Source of the DNA: Atriophallophorus winterbourni
Lineage: Eukaryota > Platyhelminthes > Trematoda > Plagiorchiida > Microphallidae
DNA: 64,000 nt
Direction: 5' to 3'
Assembly (NCBI GenBank): GCA_013407085.1
Contig: JACCGJ010010859.1
Span: 29,065 to 93,064, forward strand
The notes under the pieces were generated by a model that was not told where the DNA came from, did no database searches, and saw nothing but the letters and a program-made list of their open reading frames with translations. Made by a program: the position numbers and the translations under genes. Positions 1-11,636 of the stretch are shown piece by piece. Every line of letters begins with the position of its first letter. Within the stretch, counting starts at the first letter, position 1.

Positions 1-215
1 GCAACTGGAAAGTTTATCATCTCGATTTATGCTGATAAATTTGTTTCGCAGTAGTGTAAATTGTGCTCAAGAATCAGTTGTGTTGGTAGCCTTGTGAAAC
101 ACCCTTACCATTGCCCTTTGTTTCACCCACGTTTTATTTCTGCTTCATAGTAAAAAATTAATACGTTGAGAAATTTTCTTCTAAACAAACATTGAATGTT
201 CCTCCAATATATATT
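1..215. other. A+T-rich flank, no gene seen
   Basis: This sequence lies outside the LINE that follows. I see no open frame, RNA gene or repeat relationship to the rest of the window. It is probably the pre-insertion flank of the LINE, but the matching flank on the other side cannot be identified because the LINE 3' side runs into the duplicated arm. Confidence 0.4.
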
Positions 216-1650
216 TCAGGTGATGTAAGAGAGAGCGCCACTGACTATCCGGATCGGGGTAATCCGGTTGGGCGAAATTAGTGCTTTGTAACTCGGCACA
301 CGAAGCACGGTAGTTCACCCTTCTGACGCATTTTGTCCACTCACTGTTGTTCCTAGCGCTACAAATGTACTCGAATTCTAGGACAACGTGATCGCTTCAT
401 CCGATTGGCGGTTTATAAACGATATTCTCTACAGCTGTGGGATCTGATGTAAGTATCAAGTCCAAGGTAGTCGGCTGGTCTGATCCTCTTATACGATTAA
501 ATCTAAAAACGTGTTTATAAAGGGACGCGTAATCCAGGACGGTTCGAAGTTCATATTCAAGTGTTTCTGATGGATGATCATCCCGGCTATAGAGTTGGGG
601 AAATTTGAAAACCCACATTAATAATATTTGAGTATTGTACCGCGTTGTTACATAGCGCAAAGCATCATTCAATTTATTGTTTAAGTCGAGAGTTGCTGTT
701 GGAGAATGATAGATCACTCCAATAATGCATTGGTCTCCTGAAGTAATAGTCAGAGAGCACCAAAGTGTGTAAGTTATATCAAGGGTTTGGCCGTTCATAG
801 CTCTACAGATAAACGATTGCTTGAAGTAGATTGCTGCTCCTCCGCCATCACCTAAACGGTCACGTCGGAATTGTGACATGATGTGCAAAGAGAGTTTATT
901 ATCAGACAATGAGAAACAACGTTTCTGTTATTGCAACTATGTCTGGCGCCAGTTCATTACAAATCTCGGACAATTCGATTAATTTGTTGAAAAGGATGTT
1001 TGCGTTTGTATAGATTCACTTAATTATATTTTTCGTGAGTAATGACGGGGTTTAAACTGAAGTTATTGGTCCGGCTTCTCTGGAGTCGGACGTAACAAGT
1101 AGTGATGAATCGTGTGTATGTGATAGGGCTTTAAACAGAGTGATGCCGGATCTCTCTGTGTAGTCAGTGCCTGAGATGATAGAACATGTGAACTGCTTAT
1201 TGGTCGCCAACCGCTTGAACCGACAACTAGGTTTCGGTGTGAATTGCTCAGTTCGACTCGATTTAAGCCGGATCTACGTCATTTTTAATGCATTGATTTC
1301 TTCCATTTTGATTAAAATGCTACTATCCGCTGTCTCCGGAGGGGGGAGTGTTTGACTTATGACATTGGGTTTGGGTGTGCTGAGTCTAACATCATTTTTA
1401 CATTGCGACCTTACGAGTTTGGTCATAGCGCTGGTGAAGAACGTTATCTTCAGAGGTTTCTATCCATCGCCATCTCGAAAAGTGTTCATAACAACGGCAT
1501 TAGAAATATCAAGACAAACACGCAATGTAGCCCCTTTGCTTGACGTCATGCACTACGGTTTCCTCAATCGATGCTCGATAAGTTATTTCTGATACACCAA
1601 GTAGAACTATACTTCGTGATACAGTTTTTTCCCTGGCGTTCAATTTTCCT
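215..1650 (-). pseudogene. Inverted 5' half of a CR1-like LINE (ORF1 tail and endonuclease)
   Basis: Read on the minus strand this is the 5' portion of a non-LTR retrotransposon. About 1,560-1,150 gives a broken frame with a Pro/Ser-rich tail, probably the end of ORF1. From about 1,020 an apurinic-like (EEP) endonuclease begins with PDIVAITETL. It continues through GDGGGAAIYFKQS and CSLTITSGDQCIIGVIYHSP (frame 909-397), then a decayed metal-site motif read as LLMWVFKFPQL where LLxGDFNFP is expected. After a frameshift near 395 it ends with the diagnostic SDHVVLEFEY. The fold nicks target DNA for target-primed reverse transcription. Frameshifts and stops make it a pseudogene. It lies opposite in orientation to the reverse transcriptase that starts at about 1,700, yet the two halves are collinear when the first is flipped. 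CR1/Jockey superfamily membership is secure; the exact family is not. Confidence 0.82.
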
Positions 1651-1689
1651 CTACTTACCCACCTTTGATTATATTTATCAATACTCAAT

Positions 1690-3575
1690 GAACGTATACA
1701 ACTGTGAACTATGACTTGCTTCGAGCTATCACTACTGCAAATCTATGGGATTTCCTTGAATTCAAATCAGCTAATGAAATTTTGAAACGTTTTTACGGTC
1801 AACTCCGTATTATCATTGATTTATCATCGAACGTTAAAATAATATGCAGCAAACAGAGTCCAAAAAAGCCTCTAGGAAATGGATGTGTAAACGTGACAAT
1901 GCCTGGTACAAATACTTGGACGATTCGTCTGGGCTAACTTGATGCAATTACACCTTAATGCGAAATAAGAGTGTCTGCCTCATTCAAAAAGACAGAAAAG
2001 ATTACAAAATCAGTCTAGTCGAAAAATTCGTTATGAATCCCAAAGCATTGTACAAACACGTCAATGACCTCCGGAATTTTAAAATGGGAATACCGCCACT
2101 GGCTTCTGCTACTGGCATAGCGACATCATTAAAAGATTGTGCAAACGTTTTCCGACAGCAATTTGCATCAATTGTCTCAAAAGTGTAGACCGATGGACAG
2201 TCTTTAAACTCTGACAGCTGCAGCCTGCCAATTCTTCACTGGGTGGAATTTTCCCCTCCAACGTTGTTGAAACAAAATTAATGACGATGAAGAAAACACC
2301 AGGTATAGATAATATACACCCAAACATTTTGTATAATCTCTCTATCGAATTGGCAATACCAACTTTATACGTGTTCACGATAATGTTCGAGCCGAGCTTT
2401 GTGCAAGAAACTTGTAAAACTACCCTGAGCATTCCCATCTACAAAAGTGGCGAGAGAAAAATTCCATTAAACTATCGTCCGATAGCTTAATTACCGGTGC
2501 TATTGAAAGTAATGGAGTACATCATAGCTGATGCCTTGCGGAATCACTTTGAGATTAATAATTTAATCTCCGAGGCACCACTGGATTCAGGAAAAAACGA
2601 TCTTGCTTGACAAATTTGCTATTAGCAAATAAGCTTGGTCGAGTTACTGATGCCGGCAACACCGTAACATGATTTATATCGATTTCCTCACGAGCTTTTC
2701 ACAAGGATCGTCCTCGAACGGCTTTTTGTTATATATATATATATATCTAGATATATCCTCTCTTTATATATATATCTATCTATCTATCCTCTCTCTCATC
2801 TCTCTATCTCTATAGCTATATATCGATACTATCTATATAGATATATATATAACGGCATGCCTCCTGTAGTGCAGGTCGCCGTCTTATTTCTGCGGATGAC
2901 GCAAAGCTTTGGTGCAAGATAAACCTTACACCGACCTCATTACCTGCCACGGGATCTCGATATGATTTAAACCTGGTCCCTAGACAACGAAATGCCATTG
3001 AATGCTTCGAAATGCATCCTACTGTCGCTCAACAGCAAGTTGAGCAAAGAATATTATCTTGGTCATACTATTATTAAACCCGCCTCCTCCGAAAAATATT
3101 TAAGCGTGATTATCCAATCTGACTTAGAAAACTCAATGCGATGTCGAGTCGCTGCTAGCAAAGCTGAAAGCAACTTGGGTCTCCTTAGAAGAGTCCTAAG
3201 TTCGTTTTCCCCCAACATTGTCTGCAAAATGATTTCAACCTACATCCGTCCTCATGTCGAATATTCTATACCGGAATGGGATCCATGGTTGAAAAAATTA
3301 CTCAGCTATTAGAAAATCCACAGCACAGAGCGACAAAACTCGTCCATACGAAATGAGACTTAAAATATTGAATTTGCATTCGGCTCAACACAGACGGAAA
3401 CGAGGAGCACTAATATTCATTTGGACAGTGCTTAATCAAACAAATCATCCTTGCAATCGTTTGTTTCATCTTTTCCACAACCCATATTTGTGTGATCAAT
3501 AATCTAAATTTTCCAACAGCATAGCAGGTCGAACTGCCGCGAATATTCATTTTCCGTTAGCAATGCGGTGCGACG
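1690..3575 (+). pseudogene. CR1-like LINE reverse transcriptase, decayed
   Basis: The plus strand carries the second half of the same LINE. Positions 1,740-2,190 are the linker between endonuclease and RT, with WDFLEFKSANEILKRFYGQL and NPKALYKHVNDLRN. Positions 2,281-2,490 give the RT fingers, with KKTPGIDNIHPNIL and IPIYKSGERK..NYRPIA. Shifted frames then read VMEYIIADALRNHFE, GFRKKRSCLTNLL and YIDF.SRAFHKDRPR. A microsatellite (2,727-2,855) replaces much of the palm. Coding resumes with the catalytic motif ADDAKLW (Ala-Asp-Asp at 2,892-2,900), the thumb (2,992-3,312, KPASSEKYLSVIIQSDLE, STYIRPHVEYSIPEWDP) and a C-terminus ending near 3,502 at NPYLCDQ. A run of six A residues near 3,292 breaks the frame. 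From 2,943 onward the sequence is part of tandem unit 1. Not functional. Confidence 0.85.
2727..2855. repeat. Compound TA / CTAT / CT microsatellite inside the RT
   Basis: A low-complexity tract of TA runs, TATC repeats and CTCT runs. It sits between RT sequence ending in RPRTAF and sequence resuming just before ADDAKLW, so the coding sequence around the palm is missing and the microsatellite occupies the gap. Confidence 0.9.
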
Positions 3576-4916
3576 AAATTTCGATATTAATTTGACCTTC
3601 ATAGGCTATCATCATGTTCACTACGAAAAATGATCGTACGATTTATCGAAAACGTTGAAGGTTTCACATTACTCGACATGAATCATCAATGCAGTGGACC
3701 GACTACGTTTCGAATGCAAGAAAACGACACCGAAGTAAACGGTCGAGAGTTTTCTCACCAACCATTTAGATCAAACTACGATAAAAATATGAGACCGTTT
3801 GAAACATTCTATTTCAATTGGTTTGCTAGTTTGTGATTCAGCTTCGTCTTGTATTTTGACCGAAGAAAGTAAGAAAACCAAAATGTAGAATCTGAAAATA
3901 TTTTCTGAGTAATTTGAAAATTCTGAATGATTCATCATTTTATCATGAAAAATAATTGATCAATATCTGGCTAAATTGATTCTGCATAGCGCGATAGCGG
4001 CAGACAATAGATTCGATGGTGGAACGAGCCTATTCAACGCTGGTTAAACTAATATTGAAAGCAAATTATTCGCAATCGGAAAAATTATTGAAATCATATT
4101 AGAGTTCAGTTTTCTGAAAGCTTTTTGATCAATATGAAATTAATCACTCGAATTTTAAAAGTAAAATAATGTAAAAAATTTCAGGAAATCTTATTCACTT
4201 ATTTTTTGAATATAAAAAAATTGTATTTTGCTTCTCTTGAACTGTAGATGTTATCGATGAACAGAATGACAAAGGTAAACAGTATTTAGTCGGAAACAGT
4301 CTATTCTAGCAAAATAATTTAAATACAAAATACTAAAATTGCTATAACTGCTTTAGTTATTACCGACAGCCGATAAATTATTAATACATCGATTAGTGTG
4401 CAAATAAGTTACAGGCGTAACAAAAATCATTTTATTTATCAATTTTATATTGCTGAAACACGATTATCTCTACAGGTTTCAAATAAAAAATGTAAACCTT
4501 GAAGAAATATTTATTTCCTTTTTTAGTTTTCCTGTACAAACATTCATGTATAACAAGAGTTATAACTCTACGGTAATCTGGTTATCTTCTCCTCTGACCA
4601 TCAGTGCGAACGAGAAAAGCGATTATAACGGGCTCCTAGTAGATAGCTCCGTGTTGAAGGAACATTATTATAATAGATGCGTGTTTTACGCTTATAAATG
4701 TTTTGACCAACCGGAGAAAAATAATCACAGTACTGATGAATGAATTCTAATTTGCTTCGTTCTTTGAACACGGCAGTTTTCCAACTAGACATTTCAATTT
4801 GATACGAACCCAGTTTTGCATTAGTTTATTATAAGAATTGACAAAACATTTCACTTGATATCACCGAATTATGTTGCCCAAAACTCATGTAATTTTGCAC
4901 GAGGCACGAATTTGCT
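2943..4916 (+). repeat. Tandem unit 1
   Basis: 1,974 bp. LINE RT thumb and C-terminus to about 3,570, then arm sequence. Its non-LINE half is the outlier of the four (GAGCCTATTC near 4,027, ATCGATGAAC near 4,252, GAGTTATAACTC near 4,557 where the others have other bases). Its RT thumb carries the KYLS...DLEN variant shared with unit 3. Confidence 0.93.
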
Positions 4917-6884
4917 CCTGCAACGGGATCTCGATATGATTTAAACCTGGTCCATGAAACGAAATGCCATTGAATGCTTCGAAAGCAGCTACTGTCGTCA
5001 ACAGCAAGTGGAGCAAAGAATAATATCTGGTCGTACTATTATTAAACCCGCCTCCTCCGAAAAAGATTTGGGCGTGATTATCCAATCTGACTTAGGAAAC
5101 TCAATGCGATGTCGAGTCGCTGCTAGCAAAGCTGAAAGCAACTTGGGTCTCCTTAGAAGAGTCCTAAGTTCGTTTTCCCCCAACATTGTCTGCAAAATGA
5201 TTTCAACCTACATCCGTCCTCATGTGGAATATTCTATACCGGAATAGGATCCATGGTTGAAAAATTACTCAGATATTAGAAAATCCACAGCACAGAGCGA
5301 CAAAACTCGTCCATACGAAATGAGACTTAAAGTATTGAATTTGCATTCGGCTCAACACAGACGGAAACGAGGAGCACTAATATTCATTTGGACAGTGCTT
5401 AATCAAACAAATCATCCTTGCAATCGTTTGTTTCATCTTTTCCACAACCCATATTTGTGTGATCAATAATCTAAATTTTCCAACAGCATAGCAGGTTGAA
5501 CAGCCGCGAATATTCATTTTCCGTTCGCAATGCGGTGCGACGAAATTTCGATATTAATTTGACCTTCATAGGCTATCATCATGTTCACTACGAAAAATGA
5601 TCGTACGATTTATCGAAAACGTTGAAGGTTTCACATTACTCGACATGAATCATCAATGCAGTGGACCGACTACGTTTCGAATGCAAGAAAACGACACCGA
5701 AGTAAACGGTCGAGAGTTTTCTCACCAACCATTTAGATCAAACTACGATAAAAATATGAGACCGTTTGAAACATTCTATTTCAATTGGTTTGCTAGTTTG
5801 TGATTCAGCTTCGTCTTGTATTTTGACCGAAGAAAGTAAGAAAACCAAAATGTAGAATCTGAAAATATTTTCTGAGTAATTTGAAAATTCTGAATGATTC
5901 ATCATTTTATCATGAAAAATAATTGATCAATATCTGGCTAAATTGATTCTGCATAGCGCGATAGCGGCAGACAATAGATTCGATGGTGGAACGAGCATAT
6001 TCAACGCTGGTTAAACTAATATTGAAAGCAAATTATTCGCAATCGGAAAAATTATTGAAATCATATTAGAGTTCAGTTTTCTGAAAGCTTTTTGATCAAT
6101 ATGAAATTAATCACTCGAATTTTAAAAGTAAAATAATGTAAAAAATTTCAGGAAATCTTATTCACTTATTTTTTGAATATAAAAAAATTGTATTTTGCTT
6201 CTCTTAAACTGTAGATGTTATCGGTGAACAGAATGACAAAGGTGAACAGTATTTAGTCGGAAACAGTCTATTCTAGCAAAATAATTTAAATACAAAATAC
6301 TAAAATTGCTATTACTGCTTTAGTTATTACCGACAGCCGATAAATTATTAATACATCGATTAGTGTGCAAATAAGTTACAGGCGTAACAAAAATCATTTT
6401 AATTATCAATTTTTATATTGCTGAAACACGATTATCTCTACAGGTTTCAAATAAAAAATGTAAACCTTGAAGAAATATTTATTTTCTTTTTTAGTTTTCC
6501 TGTACAAACATTCATGTATAACAAGAGTTAGAACTCTACGGTAATCTGGTTATCTTCTCCTCTGACCATCAGTGCGAACGAGAAAAGCGATTATTACGGG
6601 CTCCTAGTAAATAGCTCCGTGTTGAAGGAACATTATTATAATAGATGCGTGTTTTACGCTTATAAATGTTATGACCAACCGGAGAAAAATAATCACAGTA
6701 CTGATGAATGAATTCTAATTTGCTTCGTTCTTTGAACACGGCAGTTTTCCAACTAGACATTTCAATTTGATACGAACCCAGTTTTGCATTAGTTTATTAT
6801 AAGAATTGACAAAACATTTCACTTGATATCACCGAATTATGTTGCCCAGAACTCATGTAATTTTGCACGAGGCACGAATTTGCT
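4917..6884 (+). repeat. Tandem unit 2
   Basis: 1,968 bp, the shortest unit because of small deletions in the LINE part (for example CCATGAAACG near 4,951 and CGAAAGCAGCTACTG near 4,980). It carries the KDLG...DLGN RT variant shared with unit 4. Confidence 0.93.
4954..5469 (+). pseudogene. LINE RT thumb / C-terminus remnant in unit 2
   Basis: Thumb sequence with KPASSEKDLGVIIQSDLG and STYIRPHVEYSIPE runs to a stop at 5,245 (TGG to TAG in the normally following WDP). The C-terminus reopens at 5,257 in the next frame, which here is uninterrupted through RRKRGALIFIWTVLNQ to NPYLCDQ at 5,469, because this copy has one A fewer in the A-run that breaks the other units. No palm or catalytic Asp pair is present, so it cannot be active. 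Confidence 0.85.
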
Positions 6885-8858
6885 CCTGCCACGGGATCTC
6901 GATATGATTTGAACCTGGTCCCTAGACAACGAAATGCCATTGAATGCTTCGAAATGCAGCCTACTGTCGCTCAACAGCAAGTTGAGCAAAGAATATTATC
7001 TTGGTCATACTATTATTAAACCCGCCTCCTCCGAAAAATATTTAAGCGTGATTATCCAATCTGACTTAGAAAACTCAATGCGATGTCGAGTCGCTGCTAG
7101 CAAAGCTGAAAGCAACTTGGGTCTCCTTAGAAGAGTCCTAAGTTCGTTTTCCCCCAACATTGTCTGCAAAATGATTTCAACCTACATCCGTCCTCATGTC
7201 GAATATTCTATACCGGAATGGGATCCATGGTTGAAAAAATTACTCAGCTATTAGAAAATCCACAGCACACAGCGACAAAACTCGTCCATACGAAATGAGA
7301 CTTAAAATATTGAATTTGCATTCGGCTCAACACAGACGGAAACGAGGAGCACTAATATTCATTTGGACAGTGCTTAATCAAACAGATCATCCTTGCAATC
7401 GTTGGTTTCATCTTTTCCACAACCCATATTTGTGTGATCAATAATCTAAATTTTCCAACAGCATAGCAGGTTGAACTGCCGCGAATATTCATTTTCCGTT
7501 CGCAATGCGGTGCGACGAAATTTCGATATTAATTTGACCTTCATAGGCTATCATCATGTTCACTACGAAAAATGATCGTACGATTTATCGAAAACGTTGA
7601 AGGTTTCACAGTACTCGACGTGAATCATCAATGCAGTGGACCGACTACGTTTCGAATGCAACAAAACGACACCGAAGTAAACGGTCGAGAGTTTTCTCAC
7701 CAACCATTTAGATCAAACTACGATAAAAATATGAGACCGTTTGAAACATTCTATTTCAATTGGTTTGCTAGTTTGTGATTCAGCTTCGTCTTGTATTTTG
7801 ACCGAAGAAAGTAAGAAAACCAAAATGTAGAATCTGAAAATATTTTCTGAGTAATTTGAAAATTCTGAATGATTCATCATTTTATCATGAAAAATAATTG
7901 ATCAATATCTGGCTAAATTGATTCTGCATAGCGCGATAGCGGCAGACAATAGATTCGATGGTGGAACGAGCATATTCAACGCTGGTTAAACTAATATTGA
8001 AAGCAAATTATTCGCAATCGGAAAAATTATTGAAATCATATTAGAGTTCAGTTTTCTGAAAGCTTTTTGATCAATATGAAATTAATCACTCGAATTTTAA
8101 ACGTAAAATAATGTAAAAAATTTCAGGAAATCTTATTCACTTATTTTTTGAATATAAAAAATTGTATTTTGCTTCTCTTAAACTGTAGATGTTATCGGTG
8201 AACAGAATGACAAAGGTGAACAGTATTTAGTCGGAAACAGTCTATTCTAGCAAAATAATTTAAATACAAAATACTAAAATTGCTATTACTGCTTTAGTTA
8301 TTACCGACAGCCGATAAATTATTAATACATCGATTAGTGTGCAAATAAGTTACAGGCGTAACAAAAATCATTATAATTATCAATTTTTATATTGCTGAAA
8401 CACGATTATCTCTACAGGTTTCAAATAAAAAATGTAAACCTTGAAGAAATATTTATTTCCTTTTTTAGTTTTCCTGTACAAACATTCATGTATAACAAGA
8501 GTTAGAACTCTACGGTAATCTGGTTATCTTCTCCTCTGACCATCAGTGCGAACGAGAAAAGCGATTATAACGGGCTCCTAGTAGATAGCTCCGTGTTGAA
8601 GGAACATTATTATAATAGATGCGTGTTTTACGCTTATAAATGTTTTGACCAACCGGAGAAAAATAATCACAGTACTGATGAATGAATTCTAATTTGCTTC
8701 GTTCTTTGAACACGGCAGTTTTCCAACTAGACATTTCAATTTGATACGAACCCAGTTTTGCATTAGTTTATTATAAGAATTGACAAAACATTTCACTTGA
8801 TATCACCGAATTATGTTGCCCAGAACTCATGTAATTTTGCACGAGGCACGAATTTGCT
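6885..8858 (+). repeat. Tandem unit 3
   Basis: 1,974 bp. Starts CCTGCCACGGG like unit 1 and carries the KYLS...DLEN RT variant. It has private changes such as CAGTACTCGACG near 7,609 and CAACAAAACG near 7,660. Confidence 0.93.
6934..7445 (+). pseudogene. LINE RT thumb / C-terminus remnant in unit 3
   Basis: The same fragment as in unit 1. The thumb frame 6,934-7,254 contains YLSVIIQSDLEN and ends after EWDPWLKK by a frameshift in an A-run. The C-terminal frame follows in another phase. A catalytic core is absent. Confidence 0.85.
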
Positions 8859-10833
8859 CCTGCAACGGGATCTCGATATGATTTAAACCTGGTCCCTAGA
8901 CAACGAAATGCCATTGAATGCTTCGAAATGCAGCCTACTGTCGCTCAACAGCAAGTTGAGCAAAGAATATTATCTTGGTCATACTATTATTAAACCCGCC
9001 TCCTCCGAAAAAGATTTGGGCGTGATTATCCAATCTGACTTAGGAAACTCAATGCGATGTCGAGTCGCTGCTAGCAAAGCTGAAAGCAACTTGGGTCTCC
9101 TTAGAAGAGTCCTAAGTTCGTTTTCCCCCAACATTGTCTGCAAAATGATTTCAACCTACATCCGTCCTCATGTCGAATATTCTATACCGGAATGGGATCC
9201 ATGGTTGAAAAAATTACTCAGCTATTAGAAAATCCACAGCACAGAGCGACAAAACTCGTCCATACGAAATGAGACTTAAAATATTGAATTTGCATTCGGC
9301 TCAACACAGACGGAAACGAGGAGCACTAATATTCATTTGGACAGTGCTTAATCAAACAAATCATCCTTGCAATCGTTTGTTTCATCTTTTCCACAACCCA
9401 TATTTGTGTGATCAATAATCTAAATTTTCCAACAGCATAGCAGGTTGAACTGCCGCGAATATTCATTTTCCGTTCGCAATGCGGTGCGACGAAATTTCGA
9501 TATTAATTTGACCTTCATAGGCTATCATCATGTTCACTACGAAAAATGATCGTACGATTTATCGAAAACGTTGAAGGTTTCACATTACTCGACATGAATC
9601 ATCAATGCAGTGGACCGACTACGTTTCGAATGCAAGAAAACGACACCGAAGTAAACGGTCGAGAGTTTTCTCACCAACCATTTAGATCAAACTACGATAA
9701 AAATATGAGACCGTTTGAAACATTCTATTTCAATTGGTTTGCTAGTTTGTGATTCAGCTTCGTCTTGTATTTTGACCGAAGAAAGTAAGAAAACCAAAAT
9801 GTAGAATCTGAAAATATTTTCTGAGTAATTTGAAAATTCTGAATGATTCATCATTTTATCATGAAAAATAATTGATCAATATCTGGCTAAATTGATTCTG
9901 CATAGCGCGATAGCGGCAGACAATAGATTCGATGGTGGAACGAGCATATTCAACGCTGGTTAAACTAATATTGAAAGCAAATTATTCGCAATCGGAAAAA
10001 TTATTGAAATCATATTTGAGTTCAGTTTTCTGAAAGCTTTTTGATCAATATGAAATTAATCACTCGAATTTTAAAAGTAAAATAATGTAAAAAATTTCAG
10101 GAAATCTTATTCACTTATTTTTTGAATATAAAAAAATTGTATTTTGCTTCTCTTAAACTGTAGATGTTATCGGTGAACAGAATGACAAAGGTGAACAGTA
10201 TTTAGTCGGAAACAGTCTATTCTAGCAAAATAATTTAAATACAAAATACTAAAATTGCTATTACTGCTTTAGTTATTACCGACAGCCGATAAATTATTAA
10301 TACATCGATTAGTGTGCAAATAAGTTACAGGCGTAACAAAAATCATTTTAATTATCAATTTTTATATTGCTGAAACACGATTATCTCTACAGGTTTCAAA
10401 TAAAAAATGTAAACCTTGAAGAAATATTTATTTTCTTTTTTAGTTTTCCTGTACAAACATTCATGTATAACAAGAGTTAGAACTCTACGGTAATCTGGTT
10501 ATCTTCTCCTCTGACCATCAGTGCGAACGAGAAAAGCGATTATAACGGGCTCCTAGTAGATAGCTCCGTGTTGAAGGAACATTATTATAATAGATGCGTG
10601 TTTTACGCTTATAAATGTTTTGACCAACCGGAGAAAAATAATCACAGTACTGATGAATGAATTCTAATTTGCTTCGTTCTTTGAACACGGCAGTTTTCCA
10701 ACTAGACATTTCAATTTGATACGAACCCAGTTTTGCATTAGTTTATTATAAGAATTGACAAAACATTTCACTTGATATCACCGAATTATGTTGCCCAAAA
10801 CTCATGTAATTTTGCACGAGGCACGAATTTGCT
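8859..10833 (+). repeat. Tandem unit 4 (leads into the arm)
   Basis: 1,975 bp. Starts CCTGCAACGGG like unit 2 and carries the KDLG...DLGN variant. Its right edge runs without a break into sequence (GGGAAAACATAC) that is also contiguous in the right arm, so this end preserves the pre-amplification order. Confidence 0.93.
8908..9418 (+). pseudogene. LINE RT thumb / C-terminus remnant in unit 4
   Basis: The same fragment as in the other units. The thumb frame 8,908-9,228 has DLGVIIQSDLGN and ends after EWDPWLKK by the same A-run frameshift as units 1 and 3. The C-terminal sequence follows out of frame. It lacks the RT palm. Confidence 0.85.
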
Positions 10834-11580
10834 GGGAAAACATACTCATCCAGTCCGTGGCAGCTTGTTTGAACAAATGTTATCACGACAATAAAATTCT
10901 TGATTTCCACAACACATGTATCTAGTTAGGTATCAAATGATTTTTTATTCGTTAACATAGCTCAATGGTTTTAGCTTAATCCTTTCGAATCACCTTATAT
11001 TTGATTACTTATATAAATGTAACACTTTCATAAAAGGCTCTCAATAAAACGAATAGTTCTATTTATATCCATTTACAGATCTTATAAATGAACCGCGCCA
11101 ACTAAATCGTGAATAAAGAGGATGCACACTCATGAATTAAATTGTTAATTTACGTATTACTAATAGGGATTATTTATTTTTTTCATTCTTCTTCACCCAT
11201 AATTATATCAAGCTAATTAACGTAAGAAAACATATGACTAACTTTTTAAAGACTTCATTATTTGCTTAATAATTTTTACCGTTTTCGATATGTACAAATA
11301 TCAAATATTTTTGTATAGATTGACAAATTTTCATCCCACCATATAAAATGCTAGATGATTTTCGAATTAAGAAAAAGTTGACAGGCCTTGTAACTTGAGT
11401 GGTTCAATGGATATCTTATTGGAATACAGCGATCTAACGTTGTTCAATATATTTCGAAATCTGGTTACTAATATTGAACTTAATTGAGTTCACTAACCTT
11501 TAATCCATAGTATTCGCTAGCCAATAATTTTCTCAAATTGATGTTTAAAATTCCATTCAAAGATAACGAAGGATATACTT

Positions 11581-11581
<1 letters not shown>
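10834..11581. other. Non-coding arm sequence
   Basis: A+T-rich sequence with no supported gene. It is alignable to the right arm over its whole length (53,545-54,670 inverted). Confidence 0.7.

Positions 11582-11616
<35 letters not shown>
11582..11616. repeat. TA microsatellite next to the assembly gap
   Basis: About 17 TA dinucleotides, ending directly at a run of Ns. The homologous point of the right arm (about 53,545) has no TA run. Confidence 0.95.
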
Positions 11617-11636
11617 NNNNNNNNNNNNNNNNNNNN
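11617..11636. other. Assembly gap (20 N)
   Basis: Exactly 20 ambiguous bases between a TA microsatellite and an RTE reverse transcriptase that is cut mid-domain. A round number of Ns usually marks a gap of unknown size, so the missing 3' part of the RTE element may lie here. Confidence 0.95.

Larger units (their letters stand above)
2943..10833 (+). repeat. Four-copy head-to-tail array of a LINE/host chimeric unit
   Basis: Four direct repeats of 1,974, 1,968, 1,974 and 1,975 bp, nearly identical. Each begins with CCTGCCACGGGATCTC (or CCTGCAACGGG) in the LINE and ends with CACGAGGCACGAATTTGCT. The first about 630 bp of each unit is LINE RT and C-terminus. The remaining about 1,340 bp is non-LINE sequence that also occurs once, diverged, in the right arm (54,684-55,965, inverted). 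The sequence after unit 4 (GCTGGGAAAACATAC) continues homologously in the right arm, so unit 4's end is the ancestral junction and the three internal joins are new. The array arose after the inverted duplication and after the LINE insertion. Confidence 0.95.

Noticed and set aside
3630..3836. 68-codon frame repeated in all four tandem units
   Set aside because: Conserved only because the units are recent duplicates; the right-arm equivalent (55,680-55,900) is full of stops and indels.
4733..4741. CTGATGAAT as another hammerhead core
   Set aside because: No stem II or GAAA follows at the required spacing.
4601..4792. 63-codon minus-strand frame repeated in all units
   Set aside because: Same reasoning; the right-arm counterpart is broken and there is no family resemblance.
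2943..10833. CRISPR-like or satellite centromere array
   Set aside because: Units are 1.97 kb, contain LINE coding sequence and number only four; neither short spaced repeats nor a large satellite block.
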